64,000 nt of DNA from Sulfidibacter corallicola (GTDB taxonomy: Bacteria > Acidobacteriota > Holophagae > Acanthopleuribacterales > Acanthopleuribacteraceae). Below, piece by piece: positions 8,120 to 18,152 of the stretch. The stretch is from contig NZ_CP071793.1 of the NCBI RefSeq assembly GCF_017498545.1, positions 3,737,501 to 3,801,500 of the forward strand. Reading direction: 5' to 3'. A model generated the notes under the pieces. It was not told where the DNA came from, did not search any database, and was given only the letters and a program-made list of their open reading frames with translations. Numbering within the stretch: position 1 is the first letter of the stretch; each line of letters begins with the position of its first letter. Position numbers and translations under genes: made by a program.

Positions 8120-10249
8120 CTATCCCAAAAGGGGAGCGATGACAACCGCAACTACGGACATCAGCTTGATCAAAATGTTGAGTGACGGGCCCGCGGTGTC
8201 CTTGAACGGATCGCCCACGGTGTCGCCGATCACGGCAGCCTTGTGCTTTTCGGATCCCTTGCCGGCAATCTGCTCACCGGCCGAGTTTTTATCCTTGGGT
8301 TCTTCCTCGATCTGCTTCTTGGCGTTATCCCATGCACCGCCGGTATTGGACATGAAGATGGCCATCAAGACGCCGCACACGGTGGCGCCGGCCAGGAGTC
8401 CGCCCAACATCTGCGGGCTGCCCAGGAAGCCGACGAGCACGGGGGTCACGACGGCGATCAAACCGGGCAGAATCATCTGGCGAATGGCGGCCTGAGTCGA
8501 GATATCGACGCACTTGGCGTACTCGGCCTCGGCCTTGCCTTCCAGCAGGCCCTTGATCTCGCGGAACTGGCGGCGAACTTCCTCGATCATTTCGTTGGCA
8601 GCCAGGCCCACGGCCTTCATGGCCATGGCGGAGAACAGGAACGGCAGCATGCCGCCCAGGAACAGGCCGATGGTGACTTGGGGATTGGTGATATCCAGTT
8701 CGAGCTTGAAACCACCGCCGACTTTGGCTTCGACGGCAGCGCGGAAGGCCGCGAACAGGGACAGTGCGGTCAGAGCGGCCGAAGCGATGGCGAAACCCTT
8801 ACCGATGGCGGCGGTGGTGTTACCGACGGCGTCGAGGTTGTCGGTGCGCTCGCGAACCTCGGGCGGCAGCTCACTCATTTCGGAGATACCGCCGGCGTTG
8901 TCGGCGATCGGGCCGTAGGCGTCGACGGCGAGCTGGATACCGGTGGTGGAGAGCATGCCGAAGGCGGCGATGGCGATGCCGTAGATCCCGGCCAGGTGGA
9001 AAGAGACCCCGATGGCGACCGCAATGTAGATCACGGGCAGCGCGGTAGAGCGCATGCCCACCCCGAGACCGGAGATGATGTTGGTCGCGGGCCCCATCTT
9101 GGAGCTGTCGACGATTTCGTTGACCGGGCTCTTGTTCTTGGCACAGTAGTACTCGGTGGTGAAGCCGACGGCGAGACCCGCGGCCAGACCGACCAGCGTG
9201 GCCAGGAACAGATCCATGGTCGTGACCGGATCTTCGAAGTTGGCGAACTGGAAGCCCTCGCCGACGAATTGTTGAATGATGAAGTAGGAAAGAATCGTCA
9301 TCAGAACGGCGGCGGTCAGGGTGCCGATGTTGAGTGCCGTTTGCGGGTTACCGCCCTCGGAGGTGCGTACCAGGAAAGTACCGACGATCGAGACGACGAT
9401 GCCCACCGCAGCGAGCGACATGGGCAGGAACACCGAATTCAGGGCCTGGGTGGCATCGGTCAGGTAGACCGAACCGATGACCATCGCGGCGATGATGCAG
9501 CCGACGTAGGATTCGAACAGGTCGGCGCCCATGCCGGCCACGTCACCCACGTTGTCACCCACGTTGTCGGCGATGGTGGCCGGGTTACGCGGATCGTCCT
9601 CGGGAATGTCGTTTTCGACCTTACCCACCAAATCGGCGCCGACATCGGCGGCCTTGGTGTAGATCCCACCGCCCACACGCGCGAACAGCGCGATGGAGGA
9701 AGCACCCATCGAGAATCCGGTCACCACGCGGACGACCTTGGACAGGCTCGCATCGGCGCCCAAAACGGCGAAACCTTCGGGCATAAACAGCAACAACAGG
9801 AAGCCGAGTCCCAAAATGCCGAGACCGACCACACACATACCCATGACGGTTCCGCCGCCGAACGCGATCCCCAGCGCCTTGTTGAGGCTGGTGCGCGCGG
9901 CATTGGAGGTACGCACGTTGGCGGCGGTGGCGATACGCATCCCGAAAAAGCCGGCAAAGCCGGAGCACAGGGCACCGACGATGAAGCTCAACGCGATGAG
10001 CGCGCTGGATTCGGAATCACTGGCGTTTTGCCAAGCGAGCAAGATGGCGACGACCAGAACGAAGGCGGACAATACTTTATATTCACGAGCGAGGAAAGCC
10101 ATGGCACCTTCGCGAATGTGACCGGCAATCTTGGCCATCTTCTCGGTACCGACTTCCTCCTTGTTCACCTGCATCGCTTTGAACCAGGCGAACCCCAATG
10201 CGACCAAACCCGCAGCGGGGAACAAATACAGCAATGTACTACTATTCAA
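8120..10249 (-). CDS. hppA: Membrane-bound ion-translocating pyrophosphatase
   Basis: HppA hydrolyses pyrophosphate to pump H+ and/or Na+ across the inner membrane. The roughly 709-residue protein has about 16 hydrophobic helices and the substrate motif [11 protein letters not shown] followed by [14 protein letters not shown]. In the diagnostic segment [10 protein letters not shown] the residues are Ala and Gly rather than Lys and Thr, which places it in the K+-dependent subclass; the pumped ion cannot be read with certainty. The preferred start is TTG 10249, with GGGAGGAG at ideal distance; an in-frame ATG at 10276 lies further inside pth and lacks a good site. The TTG overlaps the end of pth by eight bases, suggesting coupling. 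Confidence 0.96.
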   Translation of the reverse strand: MNSSTLLYLFPAAGLVALGFAWFKAMQVNKEEVGTEKMAKIAGHIREGAMAFLAREYKVLSAFVLVVAILLAWQNASDSESSALIALSFIVGALCSGFAGFFGMRIATAANVRTSNAARTSLNKALGIAFGGGTVMGMCVVGLGILGLGFLLLLFMPEGFAVLGADASLSKVVRVVTGFSMGASSIALFARVGGGIYTKAADVGADLVGKVENDIPEDDPRNPATIADNVGDNVGDVAGMGADLFESYVGCIIAAMVIGSVYLTDATQALNSVFLPMSLAAVGIVVSIVGTFLVRTSEGGNPQTALNIGTLTAAVLMTILSYFIIQQFVGEGFQFANFEDPVTTMDLFLATLVGLAAGLAVGFTTEYYCAKNKSPVNEIVDSSKMGPATNIISGLGVGMRSTALPVIYIAVAIGVSFHLAGIYGIAIAAFGMLSTTGIQLAVDAYGPIADNAGGISEMSELPPEVRERTDNLDAVGNTTAAIGKGFAIASAALTALSLFAAFRAAVEAKVGGGFKLELDITNPQVTIGLFLGGMLPFLFSAMAMKAVGLAANEMIEEVRRQFREIKGLLEGKAEAEYAKCVDISTQAAIRQMILPGLIAVVTPVLVGFLGSPQMLGGLLAGATVCGVLMAIFMSNTGGAWDNAKKQIEEEPKDKNSAGEQIAGKGSEKHKAAVIGDTVGDPFKDTAGPSLNILIKLMSVVAVVIAPLLG

Positions 10250-10886
10250 TTTCTTCTCCTCCCAATCTGGGCTCATGTTTCCGGCTTCCCTCAATGCGAG
10301 AAACATCGGCGGCCTTCGGATTGAAGCGACTCATGACATCCTTGAGCTGCTCGCCGTCCAACCAGGCCGTCACGGCCTCCACGGCGATATCGAACACGTC
10401 TCCCACGACGGCCAACTCGTCCTCGGAAAAACGTTCGAGGACGTAATCGACCAAAGGCATCTGAGAAATCGCCGGGGTTTGGATACCGATACGGAGTCGA
10501 GCAATCTCGGAAGTCTGAAGCGTCTCGATGATGTGGCGCATACCCTTTTGGCCACCGGCCGATCCGGAAGGCCGAAGCCGAATCCTGCCCAGCGGCAATG
10601 CCACGTCATCGTATGCGATAAGTATAGCCTCGCGTTCGAGCGGAATGCGCCGCAAAAAAGAGGACACGGCTTGTCCGCTCAAATTCATGTAGGTCAGAGG
10701 CTTCATAAAAAAAATGACCTGTTGCCCTTTTTCGCAGGACCACAGGTCATATTCGACGGAACCGGCCTGAGGTTCGGCACCGAGGCGCGCCATCATCCGG
10801 TCAAGCCATAGAAACCCGGCATTGTGCCGGGTCCAGACATAGCTGTGGCCCGGATTGCCCAGGCCAACAATCAATCGACGTTCCAT
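10242..10886 (-). CDS. pth: Peptidyl-tRNA hydrolase
   Basis: Releases tRNA from prematurely dropped peptidyl-tRNA in the cytosol. The N-terminus ([21 protein letters not shown]) has the family Asn and catalytic His (HNAGF), later [28 protein letters not shown] and [12 protein letters not shown]. The 214 residues are slightly longer than average through a polar C-terminal tail. It follows rplY by 15 bases, as in many genomes, and its end overlaps the hppA start. Confidence 0.97.
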   Translation of the reverse strand: MERRLIVGLGNPGHSYVWTRHNAGFLWLDRMMARLGAEPQAGSVEYDLWSCEKGQQVIFFMKPLTYMNLSGQAVSSFLRRIPLEREAILIAYDDVALPLGRIRLRPSGSAGGQKGMRHIIETLQTSEIARLRIGIQTPAISQMPLVDYVLERFSEDELAVVGDVFDIAVEAVTAWLDGEQLKDVMSRFNPKAADVSRIEGSRKHEPRLGGEEIE

Positions 10887-10901
10887 AAAGCGGCGAGAGC
10901 C

Positions 10902-11510
10902 TTACGCTTCAGCGGACTCTTCATCTTCTTCATCGATGTCGCCCTTGTTGTCGGGCGCGTGGACGACGGCGATGACGCGTCGTTCATCCAAGCGATACTC
11001 GACGCCCTCCAACTTGGGAAGATCGGCAACCCGAATGGCGTCGTCCATGCCAAGCTCGGAAACATCGAGCTTCAGGGCGCCTGGCAGGAACTTGGGCAGG
11101 CAGGCCACTTCGATATCGTGACGCACGATGTTCAGCACACCGCCCTCTTTCACGCCCGTGGGCGTGCCGGAAACGACGATTTCGATGGTCGCGGATACTT
11201 CCTTCTCCATGTCGATGCGAATAAAATCCACATGGATCATGCGACCGGTCACGGGATGACGGTCCACGTCCTTGATCATGACGTGACGGGTTTGCTCACT
11301 GTTCTCCAACCGCAGGTTGACAACCGAGTTCAAACCTTTTTCGGAATGAATGATATGGCCGAGCACTTTGGGCTCGACCGAAACGGGGCTGGGATCGACG
11401 TTCATGCCGTAAACGACGCTGGGAACCATGCCGCGTCTTCTGAGGCGCTTGGTTTCTTCTTTCCCCAGCATCTCTCGGGGGTAGACAACGATTTCAGGAA
11501 TACTGGTCAT
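10902..11510 (-). CDS. rplY: 50S ribosomal protein bL25 (CTC/TL5 type)
   Basis: Binds 5S rRNA in the large subunit. The 202-residue protein is the long, two-domain form: an N-terminal 5S-binding domain (LRRRGMVPSVVYG, then VMIKDVDRHPVTGRMIHVDF) and a C-terminal TL5-type domain ending with an acidic tail (DEEDEE). ATG 11510 has GAGGGAG upstream. It sits between prs and pth, the standard order. Confidence 0.96.
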   Translation of the reverse strand: MTSIPEIVVYPREMLGKEETKRLRRRGMVPSVVYGMNVDPSPVSVEPKVLGHIIHSEKGLNSVVNLRLENSEQTRHVMIKDVDRHPVTGRMIHVDFIRIDMEKEVSATIEIVVSGTPTGVKEGGVLNIVRHDIEVACLPKFLPGALKLDVSELGMDDAIRVADLPKLEGVEYRLDERRVIAVVHAPDNKGDIDEEDEESAEA

Positions 11511-11619
11511 TTTGGGATCTCCCTCACTTTTGCCTTATCTGTATATGGGTACCGTGAGCCGGTCACCGATCGCTATGTGGACTCGACTCAGCCGTTTCGG
11601 TCACCAGGGCCCGTCAGCG

Positions 11620-12567
11620 TCAGTCGAACAGAGTGCTGATCGAGCTTTCCTCGTGAATCCTAATGATCGCCTCGCCAAGCAGGCCGGCAATAGAGACCAC
11701 TTCCAGTTTGCTTCGGTAAGGAAGATCTTCCCGCAAGGGGATGGAATCGGTGATAAAAACCTTTTTCAAAACCGATTTCTCTATACGCTCGGCAGCCGGA
11801 TCCGAAAGAACGGGATGGGAACAGGCGGCGTAAACGCTGGTTGCGCCCGCGTCTACCAAGGCTTGGGCGGTTTGGGTCAACGTACCGGCCGTGTCGATGA
11901 TGTCGTCGATAATGATGCAATCGCGCCCGCGAACTTCGCCGATAATGTGCATCACTTTGGATACATTGGCCTTTTCACGACGCTTGTCGACAATGGCCAG
12001 ACTGGCATCCAGTCGCTTGGCCACCGCGCGTGCGCGCTCGACGCCGCCGGCATCCGGGGCCACCACGACAAAATTGCGCTCCAGTCGCTGGATGTGCTCC
12101 AGCAAGACGCGCGAGGCGTAGAGGTGATCCACGGGAATATCGAAAAAGCCTTGGATCTGATTGGCGTGCAGATCCATGGTTAATACGCGGCTGGCTCCGG
12201 CAGTCAACAACAGATCCGCCACCAGCTTTGCGGAGATGGGCACCCGCGGCTTGTCTTTGCGATCCTGGCGGGCGTAACCGAAATAAGGAATGACCGCGGT
12301 GACCCGCGAAGCGGAAGCGCGCTTGAACGCATCGAGCACGATCAGCAGCTCCATCAAACTGTCGTTGACGGGATTGCAAGTGCTCTGCACGATGAAAACA
12401 TCGCCGCCGCGCACGTTCTCGCAAACTTGGCAAGAAACCTCGCCATCCTTGAAACGGCCCAGTTCCATCTCGCCGATCTCGACGTTCATGGAATCGCCGA
12501 TTTTTTTAGCCAAGGCGGGGCTTGACGTCCCCGAAAACAACAAAAGCTCGCCAGCCTGGTGCTTCAT
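11620..12567 (-). CDS. prs: Ribose-phosphate pyrophosphokinase
   Basis: Makes PRPP from ribose-5-phosphate and ATP, feeding purine, pyrimidine, histidine and tryptophan synthesis. The 315-residue protein shows FKDGEVSCQV, the ATP region YFGYARQDRK, the metal site DLHANQIQGFF, and the PRPP loop DDIIDTAGTLTQ. Of two near ATGs, 12567 (MKHQ) has AAGGA at nine bases, while 12576 is directly against it, so 12567 is chosen. It follows tRNA-Gln and precedes rplY, and is probably transcribed with both. Confidence 0.97.
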   Translation of the reverse strand: MKHQAGELLLFSGTSSPALAKKIGDSMNVEIGEMELGRFKDGEVSCQVCENVRGGDVFIVQSTCNPVNDSLMELLIVLDAFKRASASRVTAVIPYFGYARQDRKDKPRVPISAKLVADLLLTAGASRVLTMDLHANQIQGFFDIPVDHLYASRVLLEHIQRLERNFVVVAPDAGGVERARAVAKRLDASLAIVDKRREKANVSKVMHIIGEVRGRDCIIIDDIIDTAGTLTQTAQALVDAGATSVYAACSHPVLSDPAAERIEKSVLKKVFITDSIPLREDLPYRSKLEVVSIAGLLGEAIIRIHEESSISTLFD

Positions 12568-12686
12568 GAAAACCATTCCTTCTCAAAAATGCCAAAAATC
12601 AACGTCGCCTGCTGTTCCCGGAATGTGAGGAAAAAGCGCAACAGTCTATCGGGATGGCCAGCATCAACGCACACCTAAAATAAAAA

Positions 12687-12761
12687 TGGCTGGGGAGGAA
12701 GGATTCGAACCCTCGAATGGCTGGACCAAAACCAGCTGCCTTGCCGCTTGGCGACTCCCCA
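12687..12761 (-). tRNA. tRNA-Gln (anticodon TTG)
   Basis: Seventy-five bases fold as a cloverleaf: acceptor TGGGGAG pairs with CTCCCCA, discriminator G and an encoded CCA; the anticodon loop is TTTTGGT giving anticodon TTG (codon CAA). The T-arm carries the GGTTCGAATCC sequence. Placement between ispE and prs is a widely conserved arrangement. Confidence 0.96.
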
Positions 12762-12826
12762 ACTTTTTTTAATCAAAAAACCGTGTTTTAGACCCGATAG
12801 ATCACCTTCGCGATCACACGACGCGT

Positions 12827-12856
12827 ATAATGCCTGAAACAGTGCTAAGGCGTCAA
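12827..12856 (-). promoter_or_regulatory. Sigma-70-like promoter for tRNA-Gln/prs
   Basis: On the minus strand TTGACG (12856-12851) is followed after 18 bases by CATTAT (12832-12827), about 65 bases upstream of the tRNA. Five of six and four of six consensus positions match. No other gene lies between it and tRNA-Gln. Confidence 0.55.
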
Positions 12857-12940
12857 CACTTTATTCAAAAAAAGATTCATAAATTCCTCATGATTGAACC
12901 GAAGCTCCCACACCGGTTTTCGGCAAGTGACTGAAAACCC

Positions 12941-13798
12941 TTAGCGCCCAATGCCTGACTGGCGATCCGCGGGCTTCGGCCAGCGTCGAAACGGGACCGT
13001 TTTGAGATCAAAACGGGCGGCAATCGCCTCCTGTTCCCGGTCGAGTCGCGATCGATCGGTGAACCACACCAAGGTGGATCCGGAGCCGGTCATGAAAAGC
13101 GATTCCCCGGTTTCGCGGCAGGGCCAGGCTTCACGGATTTCGGCCAATCGGGGAAAGAGCCGGCAAGCGGGGGCGAAGAGGTCGTTCTCACCGATCGCCG
13201 GTACCGCATGGGGAGCCGCATTCTCGTGGGCTGGATCCGAGGGACCCGCCGCCAGCTCGCGAAACACCGGCCCGGTGGGCACACCAAAATCGGGAATCAG
13301 CAGAAATCCCCCGTCGAAAGGCAGCTCGTGCACGACAGGTCGCAGGCGTTCGCCCACGCCGCGGGCCTCGCACATGCCCCCTTCCAAAAAAAAGGGAACA
13401 TCGGCGCCGAGGGTCAAGGCCATGGCCCGCAGATCCTCGTGACCGAAGGGGTATTGGTGGGCCTCGTTCAGAAGAGCCAGGGCGCCGGCGGCATCGGAAG
13501 AGCCACCACCCAAACCACCTCCGGCGGGAATTCGCTTGCGCAGCGAGAAGCGACCGCCGATCGGTCGACCCAGCCGGTCGCCGAACAGTCGCGCCGCTTT
13601 GAACACCAGGTTTTCTTCCACGGCCCCCAGCGCGGCACCGGCGATTTCCAGTTCCAGCTCACCGGATCCGGGCTCGTAGACCAGGGTGTCGTGCACATCG
13701 ATTTCCTGAAACAGCGTCCACAACTCGTGATAACCGTCCGGTCGACGACCCAACACCTTGAGAAACAGATTGATCTTGGCGCGACACTCGCGTCTCAT
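12941..13798 (-). CDS. ispE: 4-diphosphocytidyl-2-C-methyl-D-erythritol kinase
   Basis: A GHMP-family kinase of the MEP isoprenoid pathway that phosphorylates CDP-ME with ATP. The N-terminus has AKINLFLKVLGRRPDGYHEL, and the ATP-binding GHMP loop PAGGGLGGGSSDAAG is at residues 91-105; TGSGSTLVWF is the C-terminal motif. ATG 13798 has GGAAGGAG at suitable distance and is preferred to an upstream in-frame codon at 13822. Length 285 residues is normal. Confidence 0.95.
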   Translation of the reverse strand: MRRECRAKINLFLKVLGRRPDGYHELWTLFQEIDVHDTLVYEPGSGELELEIAGAALGAVEENLVFKAARLFGDRLGRPIGGRFSLRKRIPAGGGLGGGSSDAAGALALLNEAHQYPFGHEDLRAMALTLGADVPFFLEGGMCEARGVGERLRPVVHELPFDGGFLLIPDFGVPTGPVFRELAAGPSDPAHENAAPHAVPAIGENDLFAPACRLFPRLAEIREAWPCRETGESLFMTGSGSTLVWFTDRSRLDREQEAIAARFDLKTVPFRRWPKPADRQSGIGR

Positions 13799-13831
13799 GA
13801 ATGCTCCTTCCCTACCCTGCACGAAGCCCGG

Positions 13832-14368
13832 TCAGTCCAAATGCCAATAGAGCTCCAAATCTCCCAGGGGCTTGATCTCGAGCCGATCGCTCAGGCGCGC
13901 TTCCAAAATCCGTTTGGAGTAGCGGTTCTTGTACTTCATGCGTTTGACGCGCCAGCGAATGGTCCATTCCTGTTCGCGGTGGTTCAGGACGTACCATTTA
14001 TCATCGCGAGAAAAATCCCAGGCCGGATGGCCCGGCCAGATGCCTTCCACGAGCAGCGCGAGCCACTGGTCGCGATGGAGCGAGGGTCCGTCGGGAAACA
14101 AACGCACGGCTTGCCCGGCGGGTCCCACGAAGGCCAGGTCGTCTTTCGGCAGGGTCAACACATCGCGCTCCGGTTCGGCCCAATAGGTGAACAGCGTACC
14201 GGACGGGGCTTTGCGACAATGAATGGAAAAGCGGCCGTCCTCCAGTTTGTGCAGGGCCAATTGCGCCGAAACGCGGCGTTCGGTCCCCTTGAACTCGAAA
14301 TCGTAGGTGACCTGAAGCAGGGAAGGCAGGGGATCCGCGAACCACAACAGCGGTAAAAGGTAAAACAT
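13832..14368 (-). CDS. Exported protein of unknown function
   Basis: From ATG 14368 the protein has 178 residues with a short hydrophobic leader (MFYLLPLLWFADPLPSLL) and then a beta-strand-rich body (FEFKGTERRVSAQLALHKLE, RWRVKRMKYKNRYSKRILE). It could be a small periplasmic or outer-membrane-associated protein resembling LolB/DUF-type lipid-binding folds, but there is no lipobox cysteine and no recognised family. An in-frame longer start at 14482 exists; its extra residues look non-conserved and Arg/Pro-rich. It ends 34 bases before ispE, so the two may be cotranscribed. Confidence 0.6.
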   Translation of the reverse strand: MFYLLPLLWFADPLPSLLQVTYDFEFKGTERRVSAQLALHKLEDGRFSIHCRKAPSGTLFTYWAEPERDVLTLPKDDLAFVGPAGQAVRLFPDGPSLHRDQWLALLVEGIWPGHPAWDFSRDDKWYVLNHREQEWTIRWRVKRMKYKNRYSKRILEARLSDRLEIKPLGDLELYWHLD

Positions 14369-14614
14369 ATGACTCCGAAACGGGGGGCGACGACCGGGCC
14401 GCGAAACACGCCAAGGGTCGCGCGTTTTCGCGACCCAAAGGGAAACGGCCGAACTCTCCCCTTCCTCGATTTCGACCGGCACGAGCGCCGGAAGAACCCA
14501 TTCATGTTCTCACAGTTCCCGGTGCGCCAGCCCATACATAATAGAAGAAGGATCACCCGAGGCCGATCTTAACGAGCGCAAACCGTCTTCGCCGCCGTGC
14601 GTCCGCAGCCGGTC

Positions 14615-16453
14615 TCAGGGATCGAGCTTGTCCAACAGACGAAAGAAATGGCTTCCGGATATATCCATCGCCTTGCTCCAGCACGCAAACGCCTCTTCGT
14701 GTTTGCCCCGCGCCATCAGCACTTCCCCGAGGTGATCGAGCTTTTCGGCGTCGTCGGGCTCCAGTTCCAGAGCCTGACGCAGGGTCGCCTCCGCCTCTTC
14801 CAACAAGCCCATCTTGAATTGAATCCACCCCAGGCTGTCGAGGTACGAGGAGTTCTCGGGCTGCTCGGACAGGGCCGAGCGCACCAGCGCCTCCGCCCTC
14901 GGCAGTTGTTCGCCGGCATCACCGAGAAAGTAACCGAAATTGTTGCGAATGGATACGTCGTTGGGCTGTGTGACCATCAGCGACTCGTAGAGTTCGAAGG
15001 CCTTGGCAGGGCGCCCGCTGAGAATCCAGGTGTAGGCGACATTTTCCTTGAGGTAGTCCGGCAAATCGTACTCGGGATAGAAATCGTTCACCAACTGCAT
15101 GGCACCGGCCCAGTCTTCGCGGGCCAGGAAGTGATCCATGCCGTTGCGCACCGCGATGGGCAGGGCTCCCAAACACTCGATATCCTCTTTCATGTTGCGC
15201 AGGTAGTTGTTGGTGGGGTCACTCGCGATGAGTGTCTGAAGCAAGGGATCGCCCTCTCCGGACAAGACCTGCGCCAATGCCGCCAACAGGAACCAACTGG
15301 GATTGGCCTCCACCTCCGTCTGGTGCTCGCGATAGAGCTCCATGACCTGGGCCCACTCCTTCAAAAGAAACGAGGCCTCGAGGGCGTGCTCCAGAAAGAG
15401 CGACTTCATGTGCTCCCGACTGGGATCGTCGAGGGCGGTCATGGCCCGGAGCGACACGAACGAATAATTGCCGAGCTCCATGTTGGCGTGGATGTGATAG
15501 CGGAAATAATCGTGGCTGCGTTCCTGCCACGGCAAGAACTCGAGGACCTGCAGGGCCACCTGGAAGCGCTCCACCCGCAGGAAGCGCAAGGCGACCTGGA
15601 TCAGCAAGCGGGTGTTGGAGCCGAGCATCGAAAGTTCTTCGACGTTGTCCTCGGCAGGTTCGAGCAATGCCTCGAGAAAGGCGACATTCAAATCCACGGG
15701 CGGCTTGCCTGGCCAGGCCTCTTCCATGCGCAGGCGCTGAAAGCGTTGATAGTGACGAAGGGCCGTGCGCACCTGGTTGGTGTTCTCGAAACTCTGCCCG
15801 GCGTAATAGTAGGCCCAGGTATTGTTGGGATCGGTTTCACAAACCCACGCGAAGGCCCGCGACGCATCCATGAAACGCTGTTTACTCCAAAACCAACGAC
15901 CCAGATCGAAATAGGCGTCCAACAGAATGTTGACGGCGTCTTCCATCGGCTCGAGCAGGGTGATCGCGCGTCGCAACAGAAGCTCAGGATCCTCCGCCTC
16001 GGTGAACTCGCTCCATCGCGCTTCGCTTACCAGAAGCGAACCCATCATGAGTGGAAAGCGGTAATCCGAAGGAAACCGATCCATGGCCGACTTGAGATCC
16101 GCGAGAAAAGAAGCCTGATCCGAGGTTTCCAAGGGACCGCCTTGTTCGAGGCGTTCGAGGCCCAAGATCAGGAGCTGGTGCACCGCCTCGGGACTGTCGG
16201 GTGCCATCCGCACGGCCTCTTCGGCAAAGGCGACGGCAATGTCCAAATCACCCAACTGACGCGCATATTCGGCCTTGAGCAACAGCCCCAAAACCTTTTC
16301 CCGAACTTCGTGAACGGCCACCTCGGGCCCCGCAAGCATCGGGGCAGCCACCAGCGGCGACGCCCAAGCCGAGCAAAAACCGCTCATCAGGCACAACGCC
16401 GCCCAGAACCGCAACAGCCCGAGTCCCGGGATATCGATCAACGCCTGCCTCAT
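14615..16453 (-). CDS. Exported TPR-repeat protein
   Basis: A 612-residue protein with a signal peptide (about residues 1-31, GLLRFWAALCLMSGFCSAWA) followed by repeated helical pairs typical of tetratricopeptide repeats, for example AEYARQLGDLDIAVAFAEEA near the start and LDSLGWIQFKMGLLEEAEA, LRQALELEPDDAEKLDHLGE near the end. It likely acts as a periplasmic or membrane-facing scaffold. ATG 16453 has AGAGGCGG upstream; a longer frame would overlap aroB. It starts 49 bases after the aroB stop. Specific partner unknown. Confidence 0.85.
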   Translation of the reverse strand: MRQALIDIPGLGLLRFWAALCLMSGFCSAWASPLVAAPMLAGPEVAVHEVREKVLGLLLKAEYARQLGDLDIAVAFAEEAVRMAPDSPEAVHQLLILGLERLEQGGPLETSDQASFLADLKSAMDRFPSDYRFPLMMGSLLVSEARWSEFTEAEDPELLLRRAITLLEPMEDAVNILLDAYFDLGRWFWSKQRFMDASRAFAWVCETDPNNTWAYYYAGQSFENTNQVRTALRHYQRFQRLRMEEAWPGKPPVDLNVAFLEALLEPAEDNVEELSMLGSNTRLLIQVALRFLRVERFQVALQVLEFLPWQERSHDYFRYHIHANMELGNYSFVSLRAMTALDDPSREHMKSLFLEHALEASFLLKEWAQVMELYREHQTEVEANPSWFLLAALAQVLSGEGDPLLQTLIASDPTNNYLRNMKEDIECLGALPIAVRNGMDHFLAREDWAGAMQLVNDFYPEYDLPDYLKENVAYTWILSGRPAKAFELYESLMVTQPNDVSIRNNFGYFLGDAGEQLPRAEALVRSALSEQPENSSYLDSLGWIQFKMGLLEEAEATLRQALELEPDDAEKLDHLGEVLMARGKHEEAFACWSKAMDISGSHFFRLLDKLDP

Positions 16454-16502
16454 GAACACCGCCTCTCGCGTACCGCTCTGAACGTCCTCCGGCCGGATTC
16501 CT

Positions 16503-17576
16503 TTAGGACAAAAGCTCCACCAACTCGTCGTAGGCCGAAACCAGATGCTGCCGATCCACACCTTTGACGATTTCTATCTCACCAGGTGCGAAGGGCACGA
16601 TCCAGGGGATCTGACCGGCCACTCCCTTTTTGTCGATCAGGGTGAGATCCAAAACGGCCTCGCGATCCCAGGCACGCGGGTCGAAACCGGGTAACCGCGT
16701 ACGCACGGTTTCGGCCAGACCACGCCATTCGTGTCGACCGCCCAGGCGTCGACCCAACAGGACCGCGAACAGAAGGCCGATCCCGACCGCCTCTCCGTGA
16801 AGGAAACACTGATAGCGCGTATAACTTTCCAAAGCATGCCCCAACGTGTGCCCGAGATTGAGCAGACGTCGTTTGCCGCGCTCGAGCGGGTCCTCACGCA
16901 CGATGCGCGCCTTGACCGCCACCCCTTCGGCCAGCACCGCCATGTGGTCCTGCCAGCGTTCCGGTTGCACCGGTAGATCCATCGCCTTTGCCAGTAGTTC
17001 GGGCCCGTCCAACATGCCGTGTTTGAGAAATTCCATGTAGCCGGCATGGATTTGACGGATGGGCAAGGTGCTCAATACCGAGCTGTCGATGATCACGGCC
17101 CGCGGCTCCCAAAAATGGCCGACGAGATTTTTTCCGTGGGGCAGGTTGACCGCGGTTTTGCCGCCGATCGAAGCGTCCTGCTGCGCCAAAAGCGTGGTGG
17201 GTACGTAGATCCAGTCCATCCCGCGCATGTAACAGGAGGCGACGAAGCCGCTCAGGTCACCGACGACACCGCCACCCAACACCAGAAGCAGGCTGTGGCG
17301 GTCGGCCTTGTGGTCGGCCAGCCATTCCATCAGCTTGCCGAAGGTCTCCAAGTTCTTGGTGGCTTCGCCATCGGGCATCAGGTACAGGTGACGATCCTGG
17401 AAGGCGGGCGGCAGCACCGCGCGCAGGGCCTGGCCGTGAAAATCCCAGATGTTGGCCTGGCTGACCGCGAACACGGTGCTGTACGCATCGAGTGGCGTTG
17501 CGGTCAACGCTTCCGCAAAGCAGGCATGACCGAAAGAGATGCAGGATTGGTTCACGTGAAACTGTTGAAGGATCAA
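16503..17576 (-). CDS. aroB: 3-dehydroquinate synthase
   Basis: Second step of the shikimate pathway, converting DAHP to 3-dehydroquinate with NAD+ and a divalent metal. The 357 residues include the NAD loop VLGGGVVGDLSGFVAS (about 99-114), VPTTLLAQQDASIGGKTAVN and the metal ligands in the region with LLNLGHTLGHALE and FLHGEAVGIG. The start appears to be TTG 17576, preceded by a G-rich stretch. It has no aroK next to it here; the downstream gene is the TPR protein. Confidence 0.95.
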   Translation of the reverse strand: MILQQFHVNQSCISFGHACFAEALTATPLDAYSTVFAVSQANIWDFHGQALRAVLPPAFQDRHLYLMPDGEATKNLETFGKLMEWLADHKADRHSLLLVLGGGVVGDLSGFVASCYMRGMDWIYVPTTLLAQQDASIGGKTAVNLPHGKNLVGHFWEPRAVIIDSSVLSTLPIRQIHAGYMEFLKHGMLDGPELLAKAMDLPVQPERWQDHMAVLAEGVAVKARIVREDPLERGKRRLLNLGHTLGHALESYTRYQCFLHGEAVGIGLLFAVLLGRRLGGRHEWRGLAETVRTRLPGFDPRAWDREAVLDLTLIDKKGVAGQIPWIVPFAPGEIEIVKGVDRQHLVSAYDELVELLS

Positions 17577-17780
17577 AGCTGCCCCCCCTCAAGCGGATAC
17601 GGCGACACCGATCGATCGGCCCGGGCGGACCGGGGCGCCACCCGGTTCTGGCTAATCATAGAACGAAAAGGATCGGGGGACCCCATCTTATCTTTCATAA
17701 CGCGTCATGTCTGCCGATCGACGCCTGAGTGAAACCGGGCCGAAGAATCGAGCGCCGGCCAACTGGAATCGGGAGAGAAA

Positions 17781-18152
17781 GGTGCGGGACTTTCTATAAG
17801 CCGAATTCTGTAACTCGCGAACGAGCCGGTTGCCATTCATCTGGGACAGCAATTACTCACTGCCTCTAGCGACTTACCCGGAAACCGGGAGCGGGCCACT
17901 CCCTGAGACCGAAGTCTCGTGTCTCCCTATTTAGTCTTGCTCCGCATGGGGTTTACCCAGCCACGAATATCACTACCCGTGCTGGTGGTCTCTTACACCA
18001 CCCTTTCACCCTTACCGCCCCGAATCGAAACCCGGGGGTTGGCGGTCTACTCTCTGTTGCACTTGCCGTCGGTTTCACCCGCCTGGCCGTTAACCAGCAT
18101 GCTGCCCTGTGGAGTTCGGACTTTCCTCGATGGGGGCCGGAAAGGCCCACAC
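17781..18152 (-). ncRNA. rnpB: RNase P RNA, bacterial class A
   Basis: Catalytic RNA of RNase P, which matures tRNA 5' ends. On the minus strand, the 5' conserved block GAGGAAAGTCCGAAC lies near 18130 and the 3' universal block ACAGAATTCGGCTTATAG ends near 17790; CR-type elements such as GGGTGAAACCGACGGCAAG and ACTAAATAGGGAGACA are between them. The terminal stem P1 can be drawn from GGTGTGGG (18152-18145) with CCCGCACC (17788-17781), which set the ends. About 372 nt is normal. An extended -10-like TGGTATCCT lies about 30 bases upstream. Confidence 0.95.

Noticed and set aside
8243-10324. Very long open frame (about 690 codons) antisense to hppA, and a similar one at 36495-38798 antisense to the phytase-like gene
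   Set aside because: These are GC-rich shadows of real genes: His/Gly/Asp-rich translations without domains, no ribosome-binding sites, and they cover convincingly coding opposite strands.
14368-14482. Longer start for the exported protein upstream of ispE
   Set aside because: Would place 38 Arg/Pro-rich residues before a clear signal peptide.
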